The position numbers were made by a program, and so were the translations under genes. The notes under the pieces are model-generated. The model was not told the origin of the DNA and did not search any database. It saw only the letters and a list, made by a program, of their open reading frames with translations. Positions 10,160 through 22,875 of a stretch of 64,000 bases of DNA are shown in pieces. Location of the stretch: NCBI RefSeq assembly GCF_019097595.1, contig NC_080711.1:22557928-22621927 (forward strand). The letters run 5' to 3'. Position 1 is the first letter of the stretch; the number at the start of each line of letters is the position of its first letter. Source of the stretch: Hemibagrus wyckioides. Lineage: Eukaryota; Chordata; Actinopteri; Siluriformes; Bagridae.

Positions 10160-11400
10160 GTCGTGACCAGCGATTGGTCATTGGGAACTATAGTTGTTGG
10201 GAGCAATGACGATCAGGGACTGGTTGTTGGAAAACAGCAGTGATTAGTGATTGGTTTGAACGATGGTGAACAATCATTGGTCATAAAGAATAGTGATCAA
10301 TCATTGGTTCACCATCAGGAACAATGGTGGTCAGTCAGTGGTTGCTGTAGAACAGAAGTGGTCAGTGATTGGTTATTAGGAGGAATGGTGTTCAGTCAGT
10401 CATTGGTTATTGGGAGGAATGGTGATTACTGATTGGCTGTTGGATAAGAGAAATGATCAGTAATTGGTCTTTGGAAACAATAGCCAACAATAGTCATTAA
10501 AAATAGTGATCGATCTTTGGTTTTCGGGAACAGTGGTGTTCAGTCATTGGCAGTTGGAGAACAGAAGTGATAAGTGATTGGTCATTGAGGGGAATAGTTT
10601 CAATCATTGGTCATTTGGAACAAGTGATCAGTGATAAATATTTGGGAACAGTGGTGTTTAGTCAGTCATAAGTAATTGGGAGGATTTGTTATCTGTGATT
10701 GGTCATTGGGAACAATAGTGAACAATCATTGGTCATTAATAATAGTGATTAATCATTGTTTTTTGGGAACAATGGTGATCAGTTATTGGCTGCTGGAGAA
10801 TAGAAGTGATCACTGATTGGTAATTGAGAATAATGGTGTTCAGCCAGTCATTGGTTATTCTGGGAATAGTGTTCAGTCATTGGCTGCTGGATAACAGACG
10901 TAATCAGTGATTGGTCATTGGGAAGAATAGTGATCAATGATTAATATTTGGGAGCAATGGTGTTCAGTCGGTCACTGGTTATTGGGAGGAATGGTGATTA
11001 CTGATTGGCTGTTGGAGAAGAGTAGTGATCAGTGATTTGTCATTGGAACCATATGATCAGCCATAGGTCAAGAATAGTGATCAGTCATTGGTTATTGGGA
11101 ACAATGGTGATCAGTCACTGGTTGCTGTAGAACAGAAGTGATCAGTGATTGGTCATTGGAAGGAATGGTGTTTAATCATTGGTCATTGGGAACAATAGTG
11201 ATCAGTGATTGGTCATTGGAAGGAATGGTGTTTAATCATTGGTCATTGGGAACAATAGTGATCAGTGATTGGTCATTGGGAACAATGGTGTTCAGTCAGT
11301 CATTGGTTATTGGGAGGAATGGTGTTCAGTGATTGGTCATTGGGAGGAATGGTGATGGTCACTGATTGGCTGTTGGAGAACATTGGGAACAATGGTGCCA
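10160..11400 (+). repeat. Degenerate ATTGG-rich tandem array (minisatellite)
   Basis: About 1.2 kb of variants of GTGATCAGTGATTGGTCATT followed by GGGAACAATGGTGTTCAGTC and similar blocks. The basic module is about 30 bp and is organised into longer units. At 11138-11257 a 60-bp unit occurs twice without change, with a third partial copy from 11258, so the array is still expanding there. Nearly every module holds ATTGG, the reverse complement of the CCAAT box. The open frame at 11138-11332 only reads through the repeat. Confidence 0.93.
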
Positions 11401-14400
11401 AATTTGTAAGTCGATACATTTTTATGAAATAAAGTCTTTAATGCAGTGTAAAAAAATCCCCAAATCAAGCTACAGAGTTGCTACACTGGCATTATTACAC
11501 TGTATGTCTCAGGTCAAAACTCTGATGTGTGCTGATTTGTTATTAAACTCTTACCTCATGCTACACATCTCGGTGCATTTTATTTATAGTGTATCATCCT
11601 CCTCCACCTTCACGTAGGAACCACACAAACACACACATGGTCACAAAGTGTTATTTCATTACCTCTAAATGTGTAAATAATAAGCCATTTCCTTTATCCC
11701 CATCCCCAGGTCTGGAGAACACCATTACAGTGCTAGCAGTTTGACAAGGTTAATCCGGCGAGTGTCGTCTGAAAGGAAGGCTTTCCAGTTAAGTGTGTAT
11801 GTGAGTGTGTGTGTGTGTGTCGGAAGAGCACAGTGTGTGTATTGAATGCAGAAGGTGCTCATGCTCAGATCAATGCTATAGGTCAACATACAAAGTGGTA
11901 TCAGTGCATCAGTAGCAGTACATCAAAAGGGAAAATAGGCCATATATACAGTCGAGCAAGGCAAAAGGGCAGCTCTTTGGCTTTGTCGTAGAAACTGAGT
12001 TAAAAAAATAAATAAATAAAACACTCAGCACAGGGTCAAACCACATTGTGGCGTTCAGAGTAGATGGATTGTGTTCATTTGAGCCCAGTTAAGTCTATCT
12101 AGAGTTAATTCAATGTGCATACACATGCTTTTACTGTCCACTGGGCTATAGCGCCTGTTTACGTGGAGCAAACTCACTTTGTTTTCGATTGCATTGTTAC
12201 AATAGATTAATAGCCGTAATGAAGCATTGCGACGGCCGCTAATGAAATGGGGTGGTTCCTTGTGCTGTGCAAAGTCCCTGACCGTATTTTTCATCCTACT
12301 CAGCATTTCCCTACAGCGAGCCCGAGTGCAAATTAATCTACTCAGCTAAATGAGGGCCGTACGAATGTGTGCAAACACCTAAAAATAGGCTGAACGGCGA
12401 GGAGGCCGATGGCAATACAGTGGATACAACGGTCTGCAGATGTGCTCACTCTGATTTAACTAGCAGTTTTCTCGCTATTTTCCCTTTTTTTTTATTCCCA
12501 GAGTCAATAATGGTAAAAATCTGTTTACTTTCCAGTTCCTGATGTATTATAAACGCCCCCCTTTTTCCGAGCTGGCATAGACACACACACACACACACAC
12601 ACTTGCCTGGCCTTTCTGCACTGCCATTTGGTCTGGCTCGGAGTAAACAAGCATGTGAAGTTTGGAAAAGAAATCTGGTGGGAAGCAAACACTCGGCGTA
12701 AAAAGGAGAAAGTCTGAGAAAAGGTTGTTGTAAGAGTGTTTATGAAGGCATGTGTGTGTGTGTGTTCGCTTCAGGACACCCAGATAAACGAGTGATCTTC
12801 AGGTTATTATTAGTTTTTTATTATATTTAATGCTGTTGTCAAAAGGTTTCTTGAAAATCTAAAGCTAATCCAGGTCTCTGTCTTCTTATGAGATGATCTC
12901 TTAAATAGTATGATTTAGAGTTATTATAGGATGTAATTATATATTTATTCAACAACTGCAAGTTGTACTTAATCCATTTATAGTTACATTTAATCATGTG
13001 GAACGTCTATAAAATGAATTCCTGTTATCTCTTTCATTTTAGCAGCTAGGAACATATTATAATATTTTTTTTTTCTTTCTCTCGAACTTAATAAGACAAA
13101 AAGAAAAAGCTTCACAGAGAAAACTGAAATCTCCTCGATCCTTAAAAAAATTCTGACCAATCAGAATGAAGTTTACTATAGAACATTTACAAGAATAATA
13201 TACAGAAATATTGTACAAATTATATAGGTGATGCTAGAATATATGTATTTAGAAAGTACATGCAAGTATAAGGTCAGGTCCAGAATTATTGGCACCTTTA
13301 TTATTATTAATTATTGGCAATTATTGGCATTTTTTTTTTTGGTAAAAAAAATAAAATAAATAAATAAATAAAAAATTTCATACTGAACAAATGATGAAAT
13401 CTAACCTTTAATTTAAATACATTTAATAATAAATTTAATTAAAATTATAGCAATTCTTTAATAAAAAACCATGCCTCCTCAAACCTTTAAAAGTGTGCCG
13501 AGAAGATGATTAAATCAAAAATTAATTTTAATTATTTAAAATCTAATATTCAGATTTGCTGAACACTTTTCTGAGTCTCTGCGTAATTCCGTGTGTGTTT
13601 TTATCAGTGTTAATGGCATTACTATTATAAAATACCGTATAGTGTATCATACTTCATAGTCAACGGTGAAGTGGGGTGTACGTTTGAAGAGAGTTTAAAG
13701 TGTTTTAGAAGCTGAAAACACTGTAATACAGATACGTCATGGAAAAGCACAAACAAAACCGTTATTATTTGATGGAAATTTTGTCTTCCACTAAAAACTT
13801 GACTTCTTCTTTTAGTTTGTTAGCTTGCTATTCAACAGAGGTGGAAATCTCCAGAACGAGAATCTAAGCCTGGCCGCTTATTCTATACAATCTGCACTAT
13901 TTTAGGTTTGGGTCACTGCCTTTTTCCACCCCACGTACTGCCCTATATGTCAACTGGAGAATTGGGACTCAGCCTATCTCTACCTGCTGACAGAGTTTCA
14001 GAGTAATTTGAGCGCGAAAGGCCAAAAAAAGTTCAAAGGTCCTTTCGGGACGAATCACTGTCATTAAATTTGGAAGAAATGAGATGGATTGAAGTGGAAA
14101 TGTCAGAAGGAGACTGAGACATGCCGAGAGAAAGAGACAGACAGACAGACGGCAAGACACAGGCAAGAAAAAAGAAGGAGGAAAAAAAAAAACCACAGAG
14201 AAGAAATCCACAGCTGTTCCACAAGGCTACGGATAACTGTGTTCAAGACTCGGTTTATTATTATCTTTTCAAATATAAAGATCTTTCCGGGTCTTTACAG
14301 CTCCCGGTGGGTTGCTGCCAAAGCTGCAGGCCCGCCTCCATGGCAACCGCATGCTCGGCTGAAGACGGAGAAAATCGCACATAATTAGACTGTGGACATA

Positions 14401-15020
14401 CACTGCCGTCTCAATCAAGCAGCAGGGCCAGAAGAACGCGAGTCAGTCTTCCTCACGTGTGACGAAACAGGGCTTCCTCCTGCGGACGAGCTGCAGGTTC
14501 AGCTCCGATGCCAAAACTTCTTTAACGAAGGCTCTTCAAAATTAACTGAGCCGAACAACATGATTAAAACAGTCCATATATCTTCTTTTCTTTTTTTTTC
14601 GCTGCATGTTTTTCTTTCCTCCTGATTAATTTACTTGTAAATAGATGCAAATATTAGTGATTTATACACCACAGTTTGCTTTTATGCAGACTTTATAGAG
14701 CGAATCGTAAATCTGCAGGTAGGAGGTGATCCTGCTCCAGGCAAAGCTGAGTTCAAAGCTGTTGATTATTTTCCTGTAACAGAACATTCTGACATGGTTT
14801 GTTCCTCTGATCCTTATACTACAGGCAATTATATATTTTTTTTTATTAATGAAAGAACAACTCATTGGACAGTTTATACCTTTGCATTTAATGTTGTGGA
14901 ACATTAAACAAGTTAGTTCAACAAGGTAGAAATATTCCCTCACATTTTTTTCATCACAGCACTGACACTGTGATGGGTCAAGTGTCCAAAAACCATATAA
15001 ATTTATTCTTTTAGAAAATC
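11401..15020. other. Non-coding interval
   Basis: No exon could be supported. It contains a TG tract (11807-11820), a CA tract (12583-12602) and AT-rich stretches. A fragment at 13265-13420 (GGTCCAGAATTATTGGCACC) resembles a dispersed fish repeat. The single MITE-arm sequence TTCTGACCAATCAGAAT lies near 13151. The block at about 12060-12440 is complex and repeat-free. Confidence 0.5.
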
Positions 15021-15835
15021 AGAACCTGAACTTTTGCACATTCCACATTTCATGTTTTTATTTTCAAACTGTTTACTTCTGGAAATAGTAATTGTGCAAT
15101 AAATCTGTTCCCTTTAATCAGTAAAATGGAATAAATCATATTGGCTTTAAACATTAGAATGTGCAAATTTTTTTATGTTTTTTTATTTGATTCATTCAGT
15201 GCATAATTATTAGCTCCTTGTTATTTTTTAATTTATTTCCTCTTTTTGGGGGGAAATTTTATTTTAAACATGTTCACTTGGACAATCAAATAAAAAATGG
15301 AATTTGACTTCAACTTTTGCACCTTCCACATTTTATATTTTTTTCTTTTAATTTCTTTAGTCCATAATTAATAGTTTTCTATTTACATTTTTTGGCCTTA
15401 TTTTCAAGCTTTAAATATGTTTTTTTTTTTTTTCCGGAAAGTCAATAACATGCAATTAGACTGGGGGGGGTGCCTAAACTTTTGCACCTTCCACATTTAT
15501 ATATATATGTATATATTTTTTCTTTTAATTTCTTTAATTCAGTGCATAATAAATAGTTTTCTATTTACTTACCTGGTTTTTTTTGGCCTTATTTTGTAGG
15601 CTTCAAATATGTTCTTTTGGGAAAGTCAATAACATGGAATTGGAGCTAAACGTTTGCACCTTCCCATTTTATATATATATATATATATTTTAACTTCTTC
15701 AATTCAGTGCATAATTAATAGTTTTCTGTTTACTTGTCTGTTTAGACATATTTTATAAGTTTTAAATATGTACTTTTTGAACATCGATAACATGGAATTG
15801 CACTGGGGTGCCTAAACTTTTGAACAAGAGCTGTA
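15020..15835 (+). repeat. ~168-bp tandem repeat, three to four units
   Basis: CTTTTGCACCTTCCACATTT (or a close variant) begins units at 15313, 15479 and 15651, and a partial unit ends near 15815, a period of 164-172 bp. A more diverged unit starts at 15031. Each unit also has TTTCTTTAATTCAGTGCATA and AAAGTCAATAACATGGAATT. I recognise no gene in it. Confidence 0.88.
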
Positions 15836-17461
15836 ATATTACAGTGTGCTGGAGAAATAAAACAGACATCTCACATGTTGACAAGGTGTTAAAATGGTGT
15901 AGGAGTGAACAGTCCACCACAACTTCACCGGCTTCTTATATCTCTCTCTATCCAGCGCCGGCGACGTGAGTGCACTCGAACTCCGGCCATTTTTCCCTCA
16001 GCACTGAACGATCTGTTCTTGTCCTTCTGTCGCCGTGGTTACAGGCGGCTGCCTAGTGCTCTGATTGGCTGAGAGATGTCCCAGAAAGGCTTGGGAGAGC
16101 GGTAATGTCTTCACTGTCCATTAACGGTACCAGGAACTCATATCCAGCTGCGTGAGTCAGCGCATTCGGCTCCATCAATCTAATCAGCGGCAAGAAGCGA
16201 GGAGCCGTAACTATGGCGATATAACAACAGCCAAATTGGATTAACTTGTGATTTACGGTTTTTAATAGAGGAGTGCTCAGATCAGATCTTTTGATCAGCT
16301 AATCACCGGCATCCTGGATGGACGATATGCCAGTTATAAAGACTTTAATACGCACAAATGAAGGCTCATACATTACTTTTCAGACTTTTTTCATTGGGAC
16401 TGGCTGGAAAAAGAATTTATTTTAGCCGTGACTCAACTGTGCTTGTTGGTGATGAGTACTTCAGCTAGAGCACTGAGGGAGCAAGTGGACACTTCCTGAC
16501 AAGGCCAGACAAAGGAGACAACATGGCTTGAGGCCAAAAAGTACTGGACTTACTCCAGAACTCTGGACTAAACCTGGAAGTTGACATGAATTACCCATCT
16601 TGGCACAGTCACTGTTTTATTTTTCTTCCTTTTTTGTTCATGTGCTTGAGTTTTGGTTTCACTTTTTAGTCTAGCCAAATTTTACCATTGGTTTGTTATC
16701 CCAATGTGTTCGGCTGTTCTGTGTTTCACTTAGTTTCATTTATATATTTCTACTCTCATGTTTCCATATCATTTTATTGATAAATCTCCATCTTTTGAGC
16801 TTGTCCTCGTATTTATTGCCCCACGAAGTATTAAGATGTTAATTCTTGGATTCCAAAAAATATTTATCATGCCGATGTTATATCATTTTGTCGTACCTCA
16901 GCAAGCTACACATGACTTTATAATATTTTTCCCATTTTATTCTCATGAATTTCCATATTATAAGATAAGATAAGATGAGATAACATATGAGAGATATGAG
17001 ATAAGACTTTATATGATTTAAGAATATTTGTTTTCATTTCATTCTCATGAATTTTCAAATTATAAGATAATTATATAATTTAATTATATAATAAGATAAT
17101 TTAATAATTCCTCTTCAAGGATCTTATTCTGCATATAAAAAAATACCCACAGCTGATACACTGTTTTAATAAATTCTCTTTTATTTTTTTTTCAACATCA
17201 CAAAGCAACTTCAGAGATATCTTTAGAGATTTAGATGCTAACGAACCAGTGAGAGGTGACAGCAGCGAGGGGAGACAGAAAACTCTCTGAAACCCACATG
17301 AGGAGGAAACTCAAAAGGATTCCTGGTCATGTGCAATATGTTCAACAAGAAGGAAGTTTTTCAAGCGGGTGTGTGTGCATTTGAATAAAAAAACAAATCA
17401 TTAAAAATATGAAAATGATAGATGAAAATGTATGATTTTGGAAGTCAGAATTTAGTATCAA
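15836..17461. other. Non-coding interval
   Basis: AT-rich, with a more complex block around 16090-16260. No gene is visible. Confidence 0.45.
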
Positions 17462-17550
17462 TTTAAAGCTGAGCACTTACAAGGTCATGGGATTTGAACC
17501 TGCAGCAATTTTCTTACTGGCTTCCAATCCAACAGCAATAAAGACAACAT
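17462..17550 (-). repeat. Possible tRNA-derived SINE fragment
   Basis: On the minus strand GCAGGTTCAAATCCCATGAC resembles the RNA polymerase III B box of a tRNA-type SINE, preceded by GGAAGCCAGTAAGAAAATTG. The A box is unclear. A short relic at best. Confidence 0.35.
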
Positions 17551-17986
17551 GAAACTAATATTCAAACACACTTTTCTTTTGCTAGTGTGACATATTTTGG
17601 AATCTCACCCGCTTCACTCAGAAATAAGTACTGACACACCATTCTCCAATACACCCACATCCCAAAACACCACAAAAATCCCGCTAGAGGGGGAGATGAA
17701 GGAAAAGAGGATTTTGTCCCAGGATTGAGGCCACATTTATTTAAGCCTGTACTGTATATCCAGTCAGTGGCGTAGAATCCAGCGAGTGAGAGGTGAAACA
17801 TGACCTAGCGTATTTTTTTTGTCCTTTCCTCAATTCTAATTTAAAAGTCGTCAGACTTTACTGGAACATTAGAGACAAACAAAAGCGGCCATGAATACTA
17901 GCTAACAAGGTAAAAAGGTCAGTTTTGGCAGTGAAGGAAGTGTTCTGGGCGTTATTAAACTATTAAAGTAAACAATGAAGGTACAG

Positions 17987-17988
<2 letters not shown>

Positions 17989-18027
<39 letters not shown>
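17989..18027 (+). repeat. (GAT)n microsatellite
   Basis: About thirteen uninterrupted GAT units. Confidence 0.95.
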
Positions 18028-18029
<2 letters not shown>

Positions 18030-19695
18030 AGGCAGCCATGGGTAATACTTCCAGTCAGTGTGCGTAAGGCTGAATAAAGCTTCATAAACCCTGCATGACA
18101 AACGTCAAACATTTACATCAACATAATTCTGATTCAGCTACGACGCCGAACGTCGAGTGACAGATTTTCACTGACACAGGAAAAACATTCTTAAATACGC
18201 TTACATAACGCTCGTAGAACATTTGTAGTAGTTACTACTTACCAGAATTTCCATAACATTTGTCTGATAACATAATCTGAGCAAAACCTTGTGGTGAAGC
18301 AGGAATAAAAAGTGTTATTTACATCCAGTAGGTTCTAAGCTCTGAAATCGCTGGAATGCTTCCTGAATAATCGAATCACGTTCACTGTTAGCTGGGGAAA
18401 CATCATAGTGATCCACTTAAGCAGTTTTTCCACCAACCTATTACATAAACATGATTTTTACCTCAGGAGCTCAGTTGTCCTCCCCCTTACTTTACCGTCC
18501 CAGGGGTTGGAGGAGGCAGTTTAAGTGTGTGCACACACGGTGGTTTAACAGCCTGAGAAACACACTGCCGTTGACAAGCATTGCTTTTGTCAAATGTAGG
18601 ACTCAGGAGCCTTTCTAGAAGCTGTACTAATACATTTCTATCACTCCGGCCATCCATCAGCAGGTGGCGGTGACACAAAGCGCTCACTGTAGCCTCGTCA
18701 ATATAAAATAAACAACCGCCTCATGATTAAAGGTGCAACGGAACGAGGACGGATGGCAAAAAGAGCAAGAGACATCGGTATTAATGAATATTAGATGCCA
18801 ACATGCACTCAAGCTGTCTCTCGAGCCGGGTCAGGAGTTAGTTGAAATGACTAGCGGAAATGTTTATGAATCATATTAGATACCGCGAACAAACCAGGAT
18901 TAGCAAAGTAACTAATACTCGTATTTGTAACACGTGTTAAAAGGCTGTATTATGGACAAATCCAAGAATCGTCTCCCAGGTTCAAAGTGGAGCTCGTAAT
19001 CGACTGTCGGCTCTAAATCAGGAAAATGTTTAACAAGAAGATCTTTTTAGACTCGGTAACAGACAAAACAAGGCTTGGGTAGACGAAAATAAAAACACAA
19101 AGCAGGTGAACACAATTAGGTAATGACGCAATGACGGGAGCAGACAAAGGACAAGAACAAAAAACAAATAGGAGCATGTGATGTTTGTCACCATGGGAAC
19201 AGCAAGGTAAAAGGCAACGTCTGACAGTGTTCACTGATTCATTTTTTAAAGAATAAACCAAACAAGTCACCTGCAATAAACTGAGCGACAGAAGCGACAT
19301 CTTAATGAACATGTTTGTTAACTGGAGAGATTCAGAACTGTGTAATCTTATCAACATTGATGAACATGGCGTTAATTACTGTGTGTGTTTTAAGACACTG
19401 ATTGAGTCAGGACAGCTAGAGTTTGTTATCATTTTTAAAAGAAAATCAAAACAAAGAAAAATCTCTGCATTATTGTTGGTGAATTCATGAATCTGATTCA
19501 TCAGCAGGTGATGATTCATTCATTTTTTACCATATAAAAATATATTTGATTAGAAAGACTAAACATGGACTAAAGAAGTATTTGTGTGAGGAGAATTTTT
19601 ACATTTTCCTAAACAAATCCGGAAACAAAACAACAATAGAAAACAAAATAACAAAGCCGAGAATACGACGACAATTTAAACAAACTGGAAAAGGT
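18028..19695. other. Non-coding interval
   Basis: Mixed AT-rich unique sequence without recognisable genes or long repeats. Confidence 0.5.
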
Positions 19696-20146
19696 AGGTA
19701 TAGTTTGCGAATGGAATTCTTCCCTCTGATTGGACGAGACATCTGTCACTCAGGATCTACAGGAAGTCCAGCAGTAGCTGCAGCAGTAGAAAGTGGATTG
19801 GTGTGTGTATGAACACAGCTCTGCTCTTATAGCGCTCCTTACATCCTTTAATCTGGAATAGTTTTGTCTTCTAAACATTCCTGCGTTCTTCAGGGGTGTT
19901 TTTAGGGATCGTAAACTAATCTTCATGCCAAGATACGCTATCAGTATATCCAAAATCTCTCCATTAATTGGAGGAACGTCCTTCCTCAAAGTAATGCTGA
20001 ATGAATTCCATTTCCAAGAATTGAATTCAAAAATCAAAAATTAAAGTCAAGGCAGAACTTAGAACTTCCTAGTTCTTCTATATCTTGAGTGACAGATGTC
20101 TTGGCCAATCAGAGTTAAGAATTCCATTCGCACCCGAACTATACCT
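19696..20146. mobile_element. Palindromic MITE (451 bp)
   Basis: The left arm (19696 to about 19755) starts AGGTATAGTTTGCGAATGGA and contains TGATTGGACGAGACATCTGT. The right arm (about 20084-20146) is its inverted complement, ending in CCCGAACTATACCT, with ACAGATGTCTTGGCCAATCA inside. The arms are about 60 bp with some mismatches. The 330-bp middle has an open frame of 95 codons on the minus strand (19750-20037) with no recognisable similarity, probably not a gene. The superfamily is not clear. Confidence 0.8.
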
Positions 20147-22594
20147 CGGGTGTGTCTGAATTGTCCTTGTGTTTTTTGGATTTGTTGTTTTGTTTTGCAC
20201 TTCTCGGCCGCCGTAGTTTATAGCTTTTATATACCACAAACAATAACAGCAACTCACTAGTCTTTTGGCTGTTCAAAGTATAACCTTGACGCCAGGCCGC
20301 GTCACACCACCTGGAGAGTGATTGTTTTCCTATAATGGCGTGTCGCACAACTGTTATGTAATTCTATCATCACAAACGGTTGCCTCGCAAACGCTATGCC
20401 GTTTAAATCGGCGAATTATATCTGGAGGCGGATGAAATATTGAAGCTGAAAGGTTTTGTGTTGGGAAGTTGAACTGGAAATGAACTTTTGTTTGTTTGGG
20501 TTTTCTGTTTGACTGAATTTTCCATTAAGTGCACATGCATGTACTCAAACACACACACACACACACACACATACAAACACCCACACAAGCGCTGTCAATC
20601 TGTGAGCACCAATAGTGTTTGTTTCATTTATTTATTTATTGCAGTAATATTTAAAATACTGATGTAATTGGGGGAAATATTCTATTGTAAATAGTATAAT
20701 ATATTCATGAGCTTTTAACATTTATTAAATTTATTTTTAAATATTTTATTTATACTGGTTAAATTACTGCACTTTAAAGACTTACTAATATTATCCTTTA
20801 AGCAAAAAAAATATTTTATGAAAATTTTTTTTACAGCTTACTCTGCATTTTTGCCGAAGGAAAAAGAAAAAAAAAATCTTTTTTTTTTTTCCCAGTATTC
20901 CTTTGATGCATTTTTGCACTTCACAAAAGCTGTTCAAACTCCAGATTAGTACAGGGATTTATAGGCAACGTGTCCCTGAGACAAATATAAACTGGATTTC
21001 AAACCAAGGATAGAAATAGATACTTCTGAATAAATAAGCTGTATTGAGTCTTTTTTTTTTTTTCATACTTTCCATTAGTTTTAACGAACCACATGACATC
21101 ACTGGGGATCACATGGTAGCTAGAGAAATAAATCTGTGATGTTTGACACCCATGAAGCTGATTTCTATTAAAAATGGAGGCGGATCATTGTGGGAATCGT
21201 CATAAACGTCATTTTAACAGCGCCATCTGTAGTAGCGGAGTACTTACGGTGTCAGCTGTAAGCTCACGAGCGTGGATTTGTTTTCGCACGACGCCGGCAG
21301 ACATTAAGTATGCCGAGGACTTTATACTCTGTGAACACAGACACCAGCACGGCTGCATGAACGCAAACACCCACAAGCGTACACACACCCCACTCCCTCA
21401 CACATTCCCTCAGCGCCTCGAGACACGATCCACAAATACACACAGAGCCACGAGCCCGCATGCGCAACCCCCTCAGGACAAACGAAAGCACACGGCAGCA
21501 TGCAAATGCACCGCTGCATTGACATGTTGATGTGAGCAGAACGACAGGTGGATGCATTAGCGTAAGAGACAGCAGAGGCCTGGCCTACTTCTCTCAGAGT
21601 GTAAATTACATCACACACACACATAGACAGAAGGAACAGTTCAAGCGTCTGACTGCATGACAGATGCTGAATGCCTCGTTCCATTACAAAGCCTCCATTA
21701 AACAAGCGCACCAGAGACACGGTAAACGAGAACACGTGGACGAGCTCATATGTGATCAAAACGTAACCTAAAAATCTACCTGACGTTTTTCAAGAAATCT
21801 TCTTGAAACATTTTTTTTTTTCGCGCTAGTAAACATAAATTATACAAATTAAGCATGATGCGCCTTCCTAGGCTGCTATCCAGACTCCAAATTAGCAAAA
21901 GCATTTCTAAACAGCTGGCCCATGGGCCAAATCTAGCCCGTGTGTAAACTTTATGCGAGCTGCTATGTAATTTCATATCAGTTTAATTAAAGAGAAAATG
22001 GTTCGGTTTTATTTCAACGAGTTTTAATAAAACTGAGGGAAGCAGGCCAAGCTGTAAACAGCACCATATTCTGAAAACACATTGGCAGATATATTATATT
22101 ACATTCCAAATGGACGCAACACTATGGCGAATACAAACATCAGTGACATACGGATACGGCGGAGAGATGAAGAAATTCCTCTGTCTGTACGGTGTGGGTT
22201 TGATTTCTCATTACCAGGGAAACTTCAGAACTAATTACCTTGATATGATGAAGATAAAACAGAGGAGATACGTGTTATCGTTGATCTGCTGCACTGTTGA
22301 TTTCAAACTAAACCAGCTCCACATGACTTCTATATTATAAAGAGTTATATCCAATCTATTTAAAGCCAACACTATTACTAGTGCTAATTCCGTTCGGCTT
22401 CATGAAGATTTCGCACCTTTGAAGGACTTTGAGGATAACAACCTCATAATCAATACACAATCCACATTTTACATATGCTGTACCTCCTTCATTAAACATT
22501 TGAAGGCTCTGACATGGAGGAGTTAGTGCTAAATCTATAATGAACTCAGATGTTATGCTAATTTACGAGTTGCTCAGTTATACAACTACAAATG
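20147..22594. other. Non-coding interval
   Basis: Contains a CA tract (20549-20572), poly-T runs and AT-rich DNA. Open frames at 21174-21759 on both strands look accidental: they are cysteine/histidine-rich from CA-rich sequence and have no family match. Confidence 0.5.
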
Positions 22595-22875
22595 ACTGTA
22601 GAAAGGACATAATTTATAATCATACTCTTTGGTGTCACCCGAATAAGGATGAGATTCCCTTTAGAGTCTGGTTCCTCTCAAGGTTCTTCCTAATAACATC
22701 TCAGGGAGTTTTTCTTTGCTCCTGTCACCTCAGGCTTGCTCATTTGAGATAAATACAAATACATTTAAACATAAATCTAATCTTGAACCTTTTGTTCCAT
22801 GTTTCAGTGTCCATTGTTAAACATCCCAATGTCCAGTTCCATATTCCATTGTTAAAAGTGCTATACAAATACTTA
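22595..22875 (+). repeat. Dispersed teleost repeat (LINE/SINE 3' tail type)
   Basis: Contains GGTTCCTCTCAAGGTTCTTC, CTCAGGGAGTTTTTCTTTGC and the tail TGTTAAAAGTGCTATACAAA. These are words of a well-known dispersed fish repeat found at the 3' end of L2-type LINEs and the SINEs that use them. A second, more decayed copy lies near 39770-39900. Confidence 0.65.

Noticed and set aside
11138..11332. Open frame through the ATTGG array (repeating SDWSLEGMVFNHWSLGT)
   Set aside because: The 60-bp unit is a multiple of three so the frame stays open by arithmetic; the rest of the array is not open.
21264..21759. Overlapping 97- and 145-codon minus-strand frames
   Set aside because: No domain, no splice context, opposite-strand frames equally open; composition reflects CA-rich DNA.
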